A stretch of DNA of 64,000 nt, from the NCBI GenBank assembly GCA_018268315.1, contig JAFDWU010000001.1:349280-413279 (forward strand). Direction: 5' to 3'. Shown here piece after piece: positions 7,487 through 15,646 of this stretch. The notes beneath the pieces are model-generated. The model did no database searches and was not told the origin of the DNA. It saw nothing but the letters and a program-made list of their open reading frames with translations. This DNA is from Armatimonadota bacterium (GTDB taxonomy: Bacteria > Armatimonadota > Fimbriimonadia > Fimbriimonadales > Fimbriimonadaceae). The position numbers and the translations under genes were made by a program. Within the stretch, counting starts at the first letter, position 1, and every line of letters begins with the position of its first letter.

Positions 7487-8029
7487 ATGAATCGGCTACT
7501 CGCTTCCACAGTGTCTCTCATCGCCTTATCGGCAATGATCTTCCCAGCATCGGGAACCCCACCTAAAGAAGGGGAAGCGGAGAAGCAGTCCACTGTTAAG
7601 CGAACCATCAAGAAGAAGCACAGTCAGAGGCGTCAGGGCTCCAAACGTGACATTCTTTCTGGCGGACCGATCCCAATAACGACGTCCGTCGATGTTAGCC
7701 GAAAAGAGTGGCCCGCGAATAAGCCAATCGACTTAGAATTTGAGAAGGCGGTCGGACCTCTTTCCGTTAACCAAGTTGACGTGAAAGTTCAGTGGCAACA
7801 GGTCACGAGCAATGCGATGCCCGACATCACGAAATTCAAATTAGCTCGTAACGGCCACAAAGGTATTTACACTGTTCCAGCGGTCAATAACCAATTCAAC
7901 TTTTCCATACAACCCAGCGAGTATGGAGCAGTCATTGGCGGCCCTGCACCCGGACACTACTGGCTCATGATCACGTACACGGAAGGAGCAAAGGGGAACT
8001 CGTTGCTCCTATATGTGACTGTCAAGTAA
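7487..8029 (+). CDS. Secreted hypothetical protein in a phage accessory slot
   Basis: The 180-aa product starts with a clear signal peptide (MNRLLASTVSLIALSAMIFPASG), then a Lys/Arg-rich linker (about 30-55) and a beta-rich domain (about 60-180) that could be immunoglobulin-like. I do not recognise the family. It lies between the portal and protease genes, has its own promoter, and its DNA looks more A+T-rich than the structural genes. A cell-surface role during lysogeny is possible but unproven. Confidence 0.65.
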   Translation: MNRLLASTVSLIALSAMIFPASGTPPKEGEAEKQSTVKRTIKKKHSQRRQGSKRDILSGGPIPITTSVDVSRKEWPANKPIDLEFEKAVGPLSVNQVDVKVQWQQVTSNAMPDITKFKLARNGHKGIYTVPAVNNQFNFSIQPSEYGAVIGGPAPGHYWLMITYTEGAKGNSLLLYVTVK

Positions 8030-8033
8030 GCAG

Positions 8034-8153
8034 ATGACAGGCTCGCCATCTAAAGCCTCGTCCATCTTGTACGCCAGTTCAAATGCGGCCGAACTCTTGT
8101 GTACGGTCGGCACCAACAGGAATATTGTGTACGGCCTCTACATGCCATATTGA
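8034..8153 (+). pseudogene. Relic of the C-terminus of a beta-propeller-repeat protein
   Basis: The 39 codons from ATG 8034 to TGA 8151 align without gaps to the last 39 residues of the 8251-10575 product; I count 22 identities, including YASS, TVxTN, NIVYG and the terminal PY before the stop. It has no upstream body, so it is a leftover of a second copy lost by recombination or replacement. It could be an expressed micropeptide, but that is less likely. Confidence 0.75.
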
Positions 8154-8250
8154 GACTGGCATCGGGCGGCAGTAGGCACTGAGTCCGACACTCCACCGAC
8201 CGACATGTGCAGGGTATTGATTTTCGTCGAATCTCCTGTATAGTAATTAG

Positions 8251-10575
8251 GTGCTTTTTACCTTGCGAGAATATCGTCGGCTGACCCGATCCGCGCTCTT
8301 CGCCTGTTGCTTCATCGCGACTGGCATCGCCCAAGCTGCGAATTGGTATGTATCCCCGACCGGAAACGATAGCAATTTGGGGACGTCGGGCTCTCCGTTC
8401 AAGTCGATTCAGAAAGGAGTCACCGTCGCGGGTTCTGGCGACACCATTTTTCTGCTGCCAGGAACGTATAGCGGCAGCGATAACCGTGGCATCACAATAG
8501 CGACATCGAACCTGACGATCGCTTCGACGGGCGGCAGCGCAACCACCATCATTGATGGTAGCAACCTCTCGAACGGCTCGTTCATTGTAAACGCCCCCGG
8601 ATGCCAATTTTCTGGGTTAACACTGCAAAACGATCTGACGGGCATCCAGTTCAACACCACCGGAAGCACCGTCACGAACTGCGTCATCAAGGGTTCCGGC
8701 CTGTCCACCCTACAGGGCACGCTAACGTTGACAAATTCGAGCTATGTCCAGAATTCTTCAGCCCTGGCTGTGGGCGGAGGCACGTGCACGCTCTCGAATT
8801 GTTTGCTTGATGGGAATACCAATGGCGCAGTCAACGTCCAGGCCGGAGGCGCTCTAAACGCTGCCAGCTGCGTGTTTACGAACAATATTAGTGGCAATGG
8901 TGGAGCAATCCGGAGCGCCAGCAACAGCGGGATATCGCTGACCGATTGCAAGTTCTACTATAACTCCGGGAGTTCGGGGGGCGGCGCCGTCTACATCAGC
9001 GGATCGGGGACGAGCAGTGTCACCCGCTGCGAATTCAACAACAACGCCTCCTCGGGCGATGGCGGCGCCATGAACAGCGCCTCTATCTGCACCATTCAGC
9101 AAAGCAAATTCAAGGGAAACACCGCCGTAAACGGTGGCGCGATTAGCGCAAACGGGGGCCCGCTCACCGTTACGGGAAGCTATTTTGGTTACAACAGCAG
9201 CACCAGCGTTACTGGCGGCGGCGGCGCGATCAAGGCATACGCCGGGAGCCTAACCTTCCAGAACTGCCAGTTCATCGGCAATGCTTCCAATAACTTTGGC
9301 GGCGCGATCGACGACGGGACTACGAGACTGGAAGTCGACAGCTCGACGTTTACTGCAAATTACGCTGCGATTGGCGGCGGAGCCATTTTCAAAGAGCCCT
9401 TCGCTTCAACGCACTGCTATCTGACCAACGACATCCTTTGGGGAGACCGGGTTGGGCAAACCAACAAGGAAATCGACGTAAGCGATTCCACGCAGATGCA
9501 AATCCAGTACTGCGATCTCTATCTCGGCTGGGTTGGAACCGGAAACTTGAACGTTGACCCGCGATTCTTAAACACGGCAAACGGGGACTATCACCTGATG
9601 CCCGGTACCCCTTGCTTCGGCGCCGGAACCCCATTCAATGGAATTGTCACCGACTATGACGGCAACCAGCGGCACGCCAACCCCACGATGGGCGCCTATG
9701 AAGCGCTCAGCGGCGGCGGCAACTGGGCGCCGATCGATGCCGCGGTTGGCGCGGATGGCCAAGACCGCGTGCTGTGGCAGGGGATCAACGGCTTGGCGGG
9801 CTATACATTACTGTATCGAGTTGCCAATCCTGGCGGCCCGACCTACCATGTGTACTCAACGCCTGGTTACGTGCCGATTAAGATAGCGAGCGGACCCAAC
9901 GGCCACGACCGAATGCTGCTGTTGAACTCCACGAACGGCACGGTTCTGCTTTACGACATCGCGAGCGATTTCTCGATCACGAACTATAAAACCTACGGGC
10001 CATTCACCGGGTGGACGCCCTGGCTGATGAGCGTGGATGCGAACAACAACGCAATCATCACCTGGCGAAACGCTAACGGCCAGGTATCGGTCTGGTCTGT
10101 TGCCACGAACGGCGTTTTAACCTACAACTCCTACGGCCCGTTCAATGACGGCTCTGGCAATCTGCTGTGGTCGGTGGTGGGGACGTCCATCACCGCTGGC
10201 GGCACGGACATCTTGTGGCAGGGCCAGAATGGCGTCGCGGGCTATACGCTTCTTTGGCGAAATGCTGGCGCTTCGTACAACGCATACGGCCCGTTTGCGA
10301 ACTGGAACAGCGCCTTGTTTGCGGTTGGCCCTAATGGCGACGAGCGGGTTCTTTTTAATGATGGCGCCCACGACATCGCGCTGTGGGATGTGGCTTCGAA
10401 CTACGGCGTGAACTACGCGTCGTACGGCCCGTTTGCCACCTGGACACCGATGGCGATGAGCGTGGATTCCAACAACGCCGCGCACATCATGTACGCGAGT
10501 TCAAGCGGAGCGGTGCTGCTGTGGACGGTGAGCACGAACGGGAACATTGTGTACGGCGTCTACGGACCGTATTAG
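8251..10575 (+). CDS. Secreted parallel beta-helix protein with C-terminal propeller-like repeats
   Basis: A 774-aa exported protein starting at GTG 8251, with a signal peptide ending near AQA. Residues about 30-490 begin with NWYVSPTGNDSNLGTSGSPF and continue as right-handed parallel beta-helix turns rich in N, G and S with repeated GGAI/GGGA rungs, similar to polymorphic outer-membrane and pectate-lyase-like proteins. Residues about 495-774 hold roughly five 55-60-aa repeats marked by YGPF..W and DRVLxQ, likely a beta-propeller. A surface adhesin or carbohydrate-binding role is inferred. A 39-codon relic of a paralogue lies just upstream. It is unusual cargo between phage head genes. Confidence 0.85.
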   Translation: MLFTLREYRRLTRSALFACCFIATGIAQAANWYVSPTGNDSNLGTSGSPFKSIQKGVTVAGSGDTIFLLPGTYSGSDNRGITIATSNLTIASTGGSATTIIDGSNLSNGSFIVNAPGCQFSGLTLQNDLTGIQFNTTGSTVTNCVIKGSGLSTLQGTLTLTNSSYVQNSSALAVGGGTCTLSNCLLDGNTNGAVNVQAGGALNAASCVFTNNISGNGGAIRSASNSGISLTDCKFYYNSGSSGGGAVYISGSGTSSVTRCEFNNNASSGDGGAMNSASICTIQQSKFKGNTAVNGGAISANGGPLTVTGSYFGYNSSTSVTGGGGAIKAYAGSLTFQNCQFIGNASNNFGGAIDDGTTRLEVDSSTFTANYAAIGGGAIFKEPFASTHCYLTNDILWGDRVGQTNKEIDVSDSTQMQIQYCDLYLGWVGTGNLNVDPRFLNTANGDYHLMPGTPCFGAGTPFNGIVTDYDGNQRHANPTMGAYEALSGGGNWAPIDAAVGADGQDRVLWQGINGLAGYTLLYRVANPGGPTYHVYSTPGYVPIKIASGPNGHDRMLLLNSTNGTVLLYDIASDFSITNYKTYGPFTGWTPWLMSVDANNNAIITWRNANGQVSVWSVATNGVLTYNSYGPFNDGSGNLLWSVVGTSITAGGTDILWQGQNGVAGYTLLWRNAGASYNAYGPFANWNSALFAVGPNGDERVLFNDGAHDIALWDVASNYGVNYASYGPFATWTPMAMSVDSNNAAHIMYASSSGAVLLWTVSTNGNIVYGVYGPY

Positions 10576-10711
10576 GGTCAGCCCGGATTTCGGCAGAAGT
10601 GGGACCATTAATTCTCGACCGGTCGAACCTGTTTTAAATCGTTGCTGTTTCTGCAAAAATACTGATATTCTAATGAAAATATGAGTCTTGCCCCTGACTC
10701 CTGGCAGACAT

Positions 10712-10733
10712 GTGCCACCATATATAGTGGCAC
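10712..10733 (+). promoter_or_regulatory. HicB-type operator before hicA
   Basis: A perfect inverted repeat GTGCCAC (10712-10718) / GTGGCAC (10727-10733) flanks CATATATA. It ends nine bases before the hicA ATG and overlaps a possible TATATA -10. Type II antitoxins with ribbon-helix-helix domains bind such sites to autorepress. A separate 12-bp palindrome TCGACCGGTCGA lies at 10615-10626. Confidence 0.6.
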
Positions 10734-10742
10734 GGAGTATGA

Positions 10743-11066
10743 ATGAGTGCCAATAAGGACACCCCAAAGTGGTGCTTGAATGAGTCGGCGAAAGACGTTA
10801 CTTACGCAGAAGCAAAGGTAGCCCTTGAGAAGGCGGGCTTTGAGCTTGTTCGCGAAACAAACCATACCTACAGATGGAGGCACGATCTCCTGACTCAGAG
10901 CGGAGAAGCGGTGGATTGGATTCAATTTGGCGTACCGCACAGCAAGGGGAAGAAGTCCTGCCTGTACAGTAGCACTGTACGAACGATTTGCAAGGCGATA
11001 GATTTGGTGACGGAAAAGGAGAAAGAAATTGGCGAAACAGAAAGCGAACGCAATACAGGAAAATGA
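10743..11066 (+). CDS. hicA: HicA-like mRNA interferase toxin
   Basis: The 107-aa protein matches the HicA dsRNA-binding fold: an N-terminal helix (TYAEAKVALEKAGFELVRE), the strand with the conserved histidine (TNHTYRWRH, His41 by family alignment), a VPHSKGKK strand, and a C-terminal STVRTICKAIDL helix. HicA cleaves mRNA to arrest growth. It is longer than typical 60-80-aa HicA because of an N-terminal extension and a charged tail. The ATG follows CGGAG by a few bases. It overlaps hicB by 38 bases and is followed by a SecB-like gene, forming a candidate toxin-antitoxin-chaperone unit inside the phage module. Confidence 0.8.
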   Translation: MSANKDTPKWCLNESAKDVTYAEAKVALEKAGFELVRETNHTYRWRHDLLTQSGEAVDWIQFGVPHSKGKKSCLYSSTVRTICKAIDLVTEKEKEIGETESERNTGK

Positions 11067-11511
11067 AGCAAGCCGATACACGGTTCTCTTGCGCCCATGT
11101 TGCGAAGATGGGGAGCTTTTGTATGAGGCAACTTTCAGGGAACTTGGCGATAGCCTCGTTGTTGTCGGGGAGGATCCTGCCAAGACCGTCGAAGAGTTGT
11201 TCCGACAAGGGCGAGAGGCTATCTCGGAGATGATCCAAGAAGGGCAAGCTGTACCCCAACCTCGCACAGTCGAGCCTTGGGAACATTGCAGCGGCAAGTT
11301 GACCCTACGTATCACAAAGCAACTGCACTACAAATTGAGAACGATTGCAGACGATCAGGATGTCTCACTGAACTCTTTGGTTGCGCAAATGCTTGCTGAG
11401 GCTGCAACGAGGGCAACTGCGCCACGCCTTGCACTTGTGGAACAGTCCGTGATTTACAAGTTCCAGCATGCCCCGCAGTTCTTATCGTCGGCGCAAATGA
11501 ATATAGGTTGA
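11029..11511 (+). CDS. hicB: HicB-like antitoxin with C-terminal extension
   Basis: The 160-aa protein has the partial RNase H-like HicB fold (about residues 16-80; RYTVLLRP, LGDSLVVVGEDPAKTVEELF) and a ribbon-helix-helix-type DNA-binding segment (about 88-125; GKLTLRITKQLHYKLRTIAD). It should neutralise HicA and repress the promoter. The TTG start at 11029 is supported by AAAAGGAG a few bases upstream. The last roughly 35 residues, including SVIYKFQHAPQFLSSA, extend beyond the DNA-binding domain. In known chaperone-controlled systems such a tail is the SecB-dependent addiction sequence, so this tail is the obvious candidate here. Confidence 0.82.
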   Translation: MAKQKANAIQENEASRYTVLLRPCCEDGELLYEATFRELGDSLVVVGEDPAKTVEELFRQGREAISEMIQEGQAVPQPRTVEPWEHCSGKLTLRITKQLHYKLRTIADDQDVSLNSLVAQMLAEAATRATAPRLALVEQSVIYKFQHAPQFLSSAQMNIG

Positions 11512-12020
11512 AGGCGAGCGGAGTGAAGAAAACGACCGATAAGGGAAACAATCAGGATGATGTTAAGGCCACCGTACCAGTCGCCGAATATAACGAATTC
11601 CTTTCCGGGCTGATTCTCACAGGCATAGGCTTAGATTCGGTTCTAACCCAGGTTAGGAATCGGCAAGGCATCCAAAGTGCCGAGACGCTGATTCCACAGA
11701 TTGCAGCAAAGGCGCAGTACGAGAGCCACGAACATCATGGGAAGCATTACGCTGCCGTCTTTCACGAGTTCACCGTCGTAATCCCGGTTAACGATGAACC
11801 AGCTTTCTTCTTGCAATTCACATTTCAGTTCGACTACGAAACGAAGAAGCCGTTCACCCCTGAGCTTTTTGAGATATTCAAGCAGATGGTGCTGCCGATA
11901 CAAGCGTCGCCCTTCATTCGCGAATTCATTCACAACATGATGTCCAGAATGGCGGTACCGCCGATGGTGCTCCCGCTAATTAAGAGCCCGCACCTAGGGG
12001 ATGGCCCAGGGCCATCTTAG
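11508..12020 (+). CDS. SecB-like chaperone of a toxin-antitoxin-chaperone system
   Basis: A 170-aa protein whose middle is beta-rich (about 65-112) and whose C-terminal half has SPFIREFIHNMMSRMAVPPMVL (about 134-155, two helices and a proline-rich turn). This is the signature of SecB and of SecB-like proteins such as M. tuberculosis Rv1957, where YIRE, GRLALPP and L are in the same order. The TTG start at 11508 overlaps the hicB stop by four bases; GTG 11523 is an alternative. Coupling to hicAB fits a chaperone that protects HicB. General SecB is unlikely given the context. Assignment rests on motif and context. Confidence 0.72.
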   Translation: MKASGVKKTTDKGNNQDDVKATVPVAEYNEFLSGLILTGIGLDSVLTQVRNRQGIQSAETLIPQIAAKAQYESHEHHGKHYAAVFHEFTVVIPVNDEPAFFLQFTFQFDYETKKPFTPELFEIFKQMVLPIQASPFIREFIHNMMSRMAVPPMVLPLIKSPHLGDGPGPS

Positions 12021-12148
12021 CCCAACAAATTGCGGCGCCGCAACAGGCATTGACCCAGCCATTTCGGAATCCAACTGGAACCGAAACTTCCACGCGAAGG
12101 ACATTTAGCCCACTCAGATTTTGAGGGCGACGCCCTCAGCTCTCCACT
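12001..12148. repeat. Cluster of palindromes after the SecB-like gene
   Basis: Three GC-rich inverted repeats occur in a row: ATGGCCC-A-GGGCCAT (12001-12015), TTGCGGCGCCGCAA (12030-12043) and GAGGGC-GAC-GCCCTC (12122-12136). None has a T-run, so they are not clear terminators. They mark the junction between accessory cargo and the next head gene and may be recombination or RNA-processing sites. Confidence 0.45.
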
Positions 12149-13006
12149 ATGCAAAACCACCCCGACGAGCCGGTGGTGCTCCGCGGGAAGGTGTTCGAGC
12201 TTGGTAATTACCCTGACCGCGGAATCTCGCTAAGCGAGCAAGAGGCGGACCAGGCGATTTCCGAGTTTGCGCCTTTGCCCCTTGACCTTGAGCACACCGG
12301 CATCACCCAAATCCTCGGCCACTCGTTCGGCTTCCTGAACCGCCTTTGGCGGCAGGGGCGGAACGTGCTGGGCGAGCTGACCATTCCCCGCTGGCTGGCG
12401 CAGCTCCTTGGCGGAGCGGTGCACGTTTCGCTGGCCTTTAACCGCGCAAAGCAAGTGGTGGGCGGCGCGCTCACCCTTCAGCCGCGCATTAAAGATGCGC
12501 GCGTCGCCACCTTCTCGACCCCGCCGATGGCGCTTGCGCCGCTTGAACCCGAACCCATGAAAACCACACTTGAACACCGCATTCGAGCCTGGCTCGAGCG
12601 AAGACAAACCCAAGATCAACCCGAGCAGGACGAGGCCCGCGCAGCGGAATCCGTCGAGCAGGCGTCCGCCACGTTCGCAAGCGAAGCGGTGGAGGCGCGC
12701 AAGTTCCTTCCCTTTGAGCGAGCGAACCTGCAAGCCCTCTTTGCAGAAGCCCTGATGGCGGATTGCGGCGGGCTTGCCACATTCAACGCCGACGGAAGCC
12801 TGATCGAAGGTCCCGTTTGCCAGGCGCTACGCACGATGGTGGATCAGCGCCCGGCGCACGATCTAGCTGCTGAGCGCATCGAGACCCGCGAGACGGAAGC
12901 CACCTTCGCCATCGAAGGCGTGCCGACCAAGCGGCGGGACGATCTGCTGAAGAAGACCGATTTGGGTCGTGAGGCCCTTAAGCGCAAGGAGCAAAAGCAC
13001 CTATGA
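12149..13006 (+). CDS. Phage capsid maturation protease/scaffold
   Basis: The 285-aa protein occupies the place of Mu gpI-like protease-scaffolds between portal and decoration genes. The N-terminal half (1-130) contains LPLDLEHTG and TQILGHSFGFLNRL, consistent with a Mu-I-type head protease. The rest is charged, helical and Gln/Glu-rich, as expected for scaffold. An in-frame ATG at 12557 (residue 137) begins exactly at this scaffold-like part and could make a separate scaffold, as in lambda C/Nu3; its ribosome-binding site is weak. The stop overlaps the next start by four bases. Confidence 0.7.
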   Translation: MQNHPDEPVVLRGKVFELGNYPDRGISLSEQEADQAISEFAPLPLDLEHTGITQILGHSFGFLNRLWRQGRNVLGELTIPRWLAQLLGGAVHVSLAFNRAKQVVGGALTLQPRIKDARVATFSTPPMALAPLEPEPMKTTLEHRIRAWLERRQTQDQPEQDEARAAESVEQASATFASEAVEARKFLPFERANLQALFAEALMADCGGLATFNADGSLIEGPVCQALRTMVDQRPAHDLAAERIETRETEATFAIEGVPTKRRDDLLKKTDLGREALKRKEQKHL

Positions 13007-13719
13007 AACAACCCAGCATCACCTACTCGGGGGCCAAGCTGGACCCCCTCTATCCTATTGATGGCGCATCGCTTGCGGCTCCTTTCGCCGCGAACTTAAC
13101 GGTTCCGATGGGCACCGTCGTCGGCCAGGTGTCCTCCGCGAATGCGGATGAGAAGCAGTCGCTATCCCTAACCGGATCGCCTACTGGACTTGGCTTTACG
13201 CTGATGTTCAACGGCCAAAGCACGTCTCGGCTAGGCTTTACCGCGACCGCGTCTCAGGTTCAAGCGGCGTTGCAGGCGCTTACCACGATTGGCGTTGGCA
13301 ACGTGACTTGCACGGGTGGCCCGATTAACAGCAGCTCGATCACCATCGAGTTCACCGGCGATTGCGGCAACAACGCCCAGCCGCTGATTGTGGCAATTCC
13401 CTCGACCTTCAGCGAGAACTACACAATTGCGGTCTCGCGGATTCAAGCGGGCGTGGCGAACAGCAAGTGGGCGCCCTATGTTGCTTCCAACACCGACGGC
13501 ACTCAGATTGCGAAGGGCATCTTGGCGATCGACGTCCAGACGGATCAGTTCGGCAAGAACCAATATGCGGGCGGGCTTCATCCCATGCCCAGCGTTCCGG
13601 TGTATTACGCCGGCTGCTTCCACACCACCTCGCTTTTCGGGCTGGATTCGGGCGCGGTCTCGCAACTTGGCCGGTTGATTAGCGGAGTGCTGGCCGACGG
13701 CATTCTCAAGCTTTCTTAA
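13003..13719 (+). CDS. Head decoration protein with an inserted beta domain
   Basis: A 238-aa protein. Residues 1-50 and 150-238 resemble the lambda gpD-type head decoration family (SNTDGTQIAKGILAIDVQT, YYAGCF). Between them, about 52-150, sits a domain with SLTGSPTG, FTLMFNGQSTSRLGF, AALQALTTIGVGNVT and ITIEFTG. The same domain occurs in the tail-tube gene at 16429. It should bind the outside of the capsid and display the inserted domain. It overlaps the protease gene by four bases and precedes the capsid gene by nine. Confidence 0.75.
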   Translation: MKQPSITYSGAKLDPLYPIDGASLAAPFAANLTVPMGTVVGQVSSANADEKQSLSLTGSPTGLGFTLMFNGQSTSRLGFTATASQVQAALQALTTIGVGNVTCTGGPINSSSITIEFTGDCGNNAQPLIVAIPSTFSENYTIAVSRIQAGVANSKWAPYVASNTDGTQIAKGILAIDVQTDQFGKNQYAGGLHPMPSVPVYYAGCFHTTSLFGLDSGAVSQLGRLISGVLADGILKLS

Positions 13720-13728
13720 AGGAGTTTC

Positions 13729-14745
13729 ATGTCCAATTACACGTATCCAAGCAATGCCGAGCTAACGCTCATCATGCAAGAAAAACTCCCCGTTCGTACA
13801 ATGGACGACTCGGTGTTTAACATCATGCCGTTGGAGGATGATGACGCCGCGCTAGTCCTATGGGAACAGGAGGACAACTACACCGGGCTCATGAATCTGC
13901 GCGGGCTGGAAGGCCAGCCGGGGCGCGTCAGCCGGGTGGGGATGAAGCAGTACATGATGCAGCCGGGAACCTACGGCGACTTCATTTCACTCGATGAGAC
14001 GGAGATCACCATCAGCCGCGCGCCGGGCTCGGTTGCGCTGCCGATTAACCTGGAGCAGACGATTCTGAAGCGCCAGGACCAGCTGATGAACCGGGCCATT
14101 GATCGGCTGCGGTACATCGGCTGGAGCCTGGTTTCGAACGGCCAATTCACGGTTCCGACCCCGAGCGGCGACCTGACCCACTCCGATTCTTTCAACCTGC
14201 AGACCTATGTGGCGGGTACGCCTTGGTCCACCAGCGCCACCGCGACTCCGCTTGCGGACTTCCGCAACGTGAAGCTGTTGGGGCGGGGGAAGGGCGTGAA
14301 TTTCGGGCAGGTTGCCACCGCCTACATGAACCAGGTGACCTTCAACAACATGGTGAGCAACACGAACACCGCCGACCTTGCCGGACGACGCGTGGCGGAG
14401 CTATTCGCGCCGCTGAACCTGGACGAGATTAACCGTGTGCTGCTTGGCGAGCAATTGCCGCAGATCGAGATTTACGACGACGGCTATCTGGATGACAGCG
14501 GCACGTTCCAATCGTTCATTCCCGATAACCGGGTAATTGTGGTTGGCAAGCGGCCCGGCGGACAGAAGGTTGCCAGCTTTAAGATGACTCGCAACGCGAA
14601 TAACGTGGATTCCGGCCCTGGCATGTACACGAAGGTTATCGACAAGGGTGAATTGCAGGTTCCGCGGACCATCGAGGTCCACGTTGGCTTTAACGGTGGG
14701 CCGGTTGTTTACTACCCGAGCGCCATCGTTCGGATGTCGGTGTAA
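13729..14745 (+). CDS. Major capsid protein, lambda gpE-like (Phage_cap_E)
   Basis: A 338-aa HK97-fold capsid protein of the lambda E family. Typical pieces are QEKLPVRTMDDSVFNIMPLED near the start, INLEQTILKRQDQLMNRAIDRL in the spine helix region, and the C-terminal GGPVVYYPSAIVRMSV. GGAGTTT lies just upstream of the ATG. It forms the icosahedral shell with the decoration protein encoded next to it. Length and gene order are normal. Confidence 0.88.
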   Translation: MSNYTYPSNAELTLIMQEKLPVRTMDDSVFNIMPLEDDDAALVLWEQEDNYTGLMNLRGLEGQPGRVSRVGMKQYMMQPGTYGDFISLDETEITISRAPGSVALPINLEQTILKRQDQLMNRAIDRLRYIGWSLVSNGQFTVPTPSGDLTHSDSFNLQTYVAGTPWSTSATATPLADFRNVKLLGRGKGVNFGQVATAYMNQVTFNNMVSNTNTADLAGRRVAELFAPLNLDEINRVLLGEQLPQIEIYDDGYLDDSGTFQSFIPDNRVIVVGKRPGGQKVASFKMTRNANNVDSGPGMYTKVIDKGELQVPRTIEVHVGFNGGPVVYYPSAIVRMSV

Positions 14746-14748
14746 GCG

Positions 14749-14919
14749 ATGCAGCTTTACCTTTCCAAAGTATTTATCAACCTGGATGGCCGCCTGGTTT
14801 CGCCGGGCGAAATGCTTTCTGACCGCGAAATGGATGCCGCTTACGAGCGGCTCCTGAGCCTTGAGGCGGTTGAGCGGCTATTTAGCGAGGGCGAGCCCGC
14901 AAAGGAGAGTTCCGCTTGA
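14749..14919 (+). CDS. Small hypothetical phage protein, 56 aa
   Basis: A short gene starting at ATG 14749, three bases after the capsid stop, and ending in TGA that overlaps the TTG start of the connector gene. The product MQLYLSKVFINLDGRLVSPG followed by an acidic helix has no recognised family. Tight spacing on both sides and codon use like its neighbours argue that it is real. Confidence 0.65.
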   Translation: MQLYLSKVFINLDGRLVSPGEMLSDREMDAAYERLLSLEAVERLFSEGEPAKESSA

Positions 14920-15281
14920 GCTTTGATCCTTCTCTGCCCTCGTTACGGGACCATTTACGGCTTGCGCTTGGCGATACCGACTCGGTCTCGCCTTTGCTTG
15001 CCGATGAGACGATTGACGCCAAGCTGGCGGCGGTTGGGTACTTGGAGGCGCTTGCCCAGCTTGCCGAAGCATTGGCGGTTGAGGCGGCGCAGGATCCGAG
15101 CCGGTATGCCGAGGACTCCTCGGGCATGAACATCCAGTGGGGCGAGCGGGTTGCCGCTTGGCGTCAGCTTGCGTTGGATGCCCGCGCAGGGCGCATTGCT
15201 TCGCCCTCGGGCGAGGTTGTGCCGCCGGTGGTTGCTGGTCAGCTTGACGGGATCGACAAGCGCGACTTCAGGAGCGATTAA
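14916..15281 (+). CDS. Head-tail connector (gp6-like adaptor)
   Basis: The 121-aa, mostly helical product starts at TTG 14916 after AAAGGAG. The beginning LPSLRDHLRLALGDTD and LLADETIDAKLAAVGYLEAL fit the HK97 gp6/SPP1 gp15-type adaptors that sit under the portal. It follows the capsid and precedes three other completion proteins, which is the conserved order. The call rests on both sequence style and position. Confidence 0.68.
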   Translation: MSFDPSLPSLRDHLRLALGDTDSVSPLLADETIDAKLAAVGYLEALAQLAEALAVEAAQDPSRYAEDSSGMNIQWGERVAAWRQLALDARAGRIASPSGEVVPPVVAGQLDGIDKRDFRSD

Positions 15282-15646
15282 TGGGCTTTCTCAGTTCCGC
15301 GAGTTTGCGGCGGGTTGCGCTGCTTCGCGCACGTCTGTTTCGCACGCCGGTGACGGTGCTTAGGTGCTCGGTTTCTTCCAATGGCGCCGGTGGTTCTTCG
15401 GAGACCTGGGTGGATGTGCTTACAACGTACGGACAACTGCGGAAACCACGCCGGATGAGCTATCTCAGCATTCAGGGTGAGCAATGGCAGGCGTTCTCGA
15501 CGTGGGATGTCTTGCTTGATCCGGGTTTGGACGTGCGTCCCCACGACCGCCTAAGCATGGCGGGTTTGACTCTGCACGTTCTTGGCGTTGATGCTGGACG
15601 CGCTGACCCTCTGTGCTTGGTGGTGCAATGCCAGAGCGTGAATTAG
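15281..15646 (+). CDS. Head-tail joining (stopper-like) protein
   Basis: A 121-aa small beta-barrel-like protein (TPVTVLRC, DVLTTYGQLRKP, DVRPHDRLSMAGLTLHVLGV) of the kind found between adaptor and gp10 genes. The ATG overlaps the connector stop by one base, and its end overlaps the next gene. By order and size it should be the stopper that closes the portal after packaging. No diagnostic motif is certain. Confidence 0.6.
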   Translation: MGFLSSASLRRVALLRARLFRTPVTVLRCSVSSNGAGGSSETWVDVLTTYGQLRKPRRMSYLSIQGEQWQAFSTWDVLLDPGLDVRPHDRLSMAGLTLHVLGVDAGRADPLCLVVQCQSVN

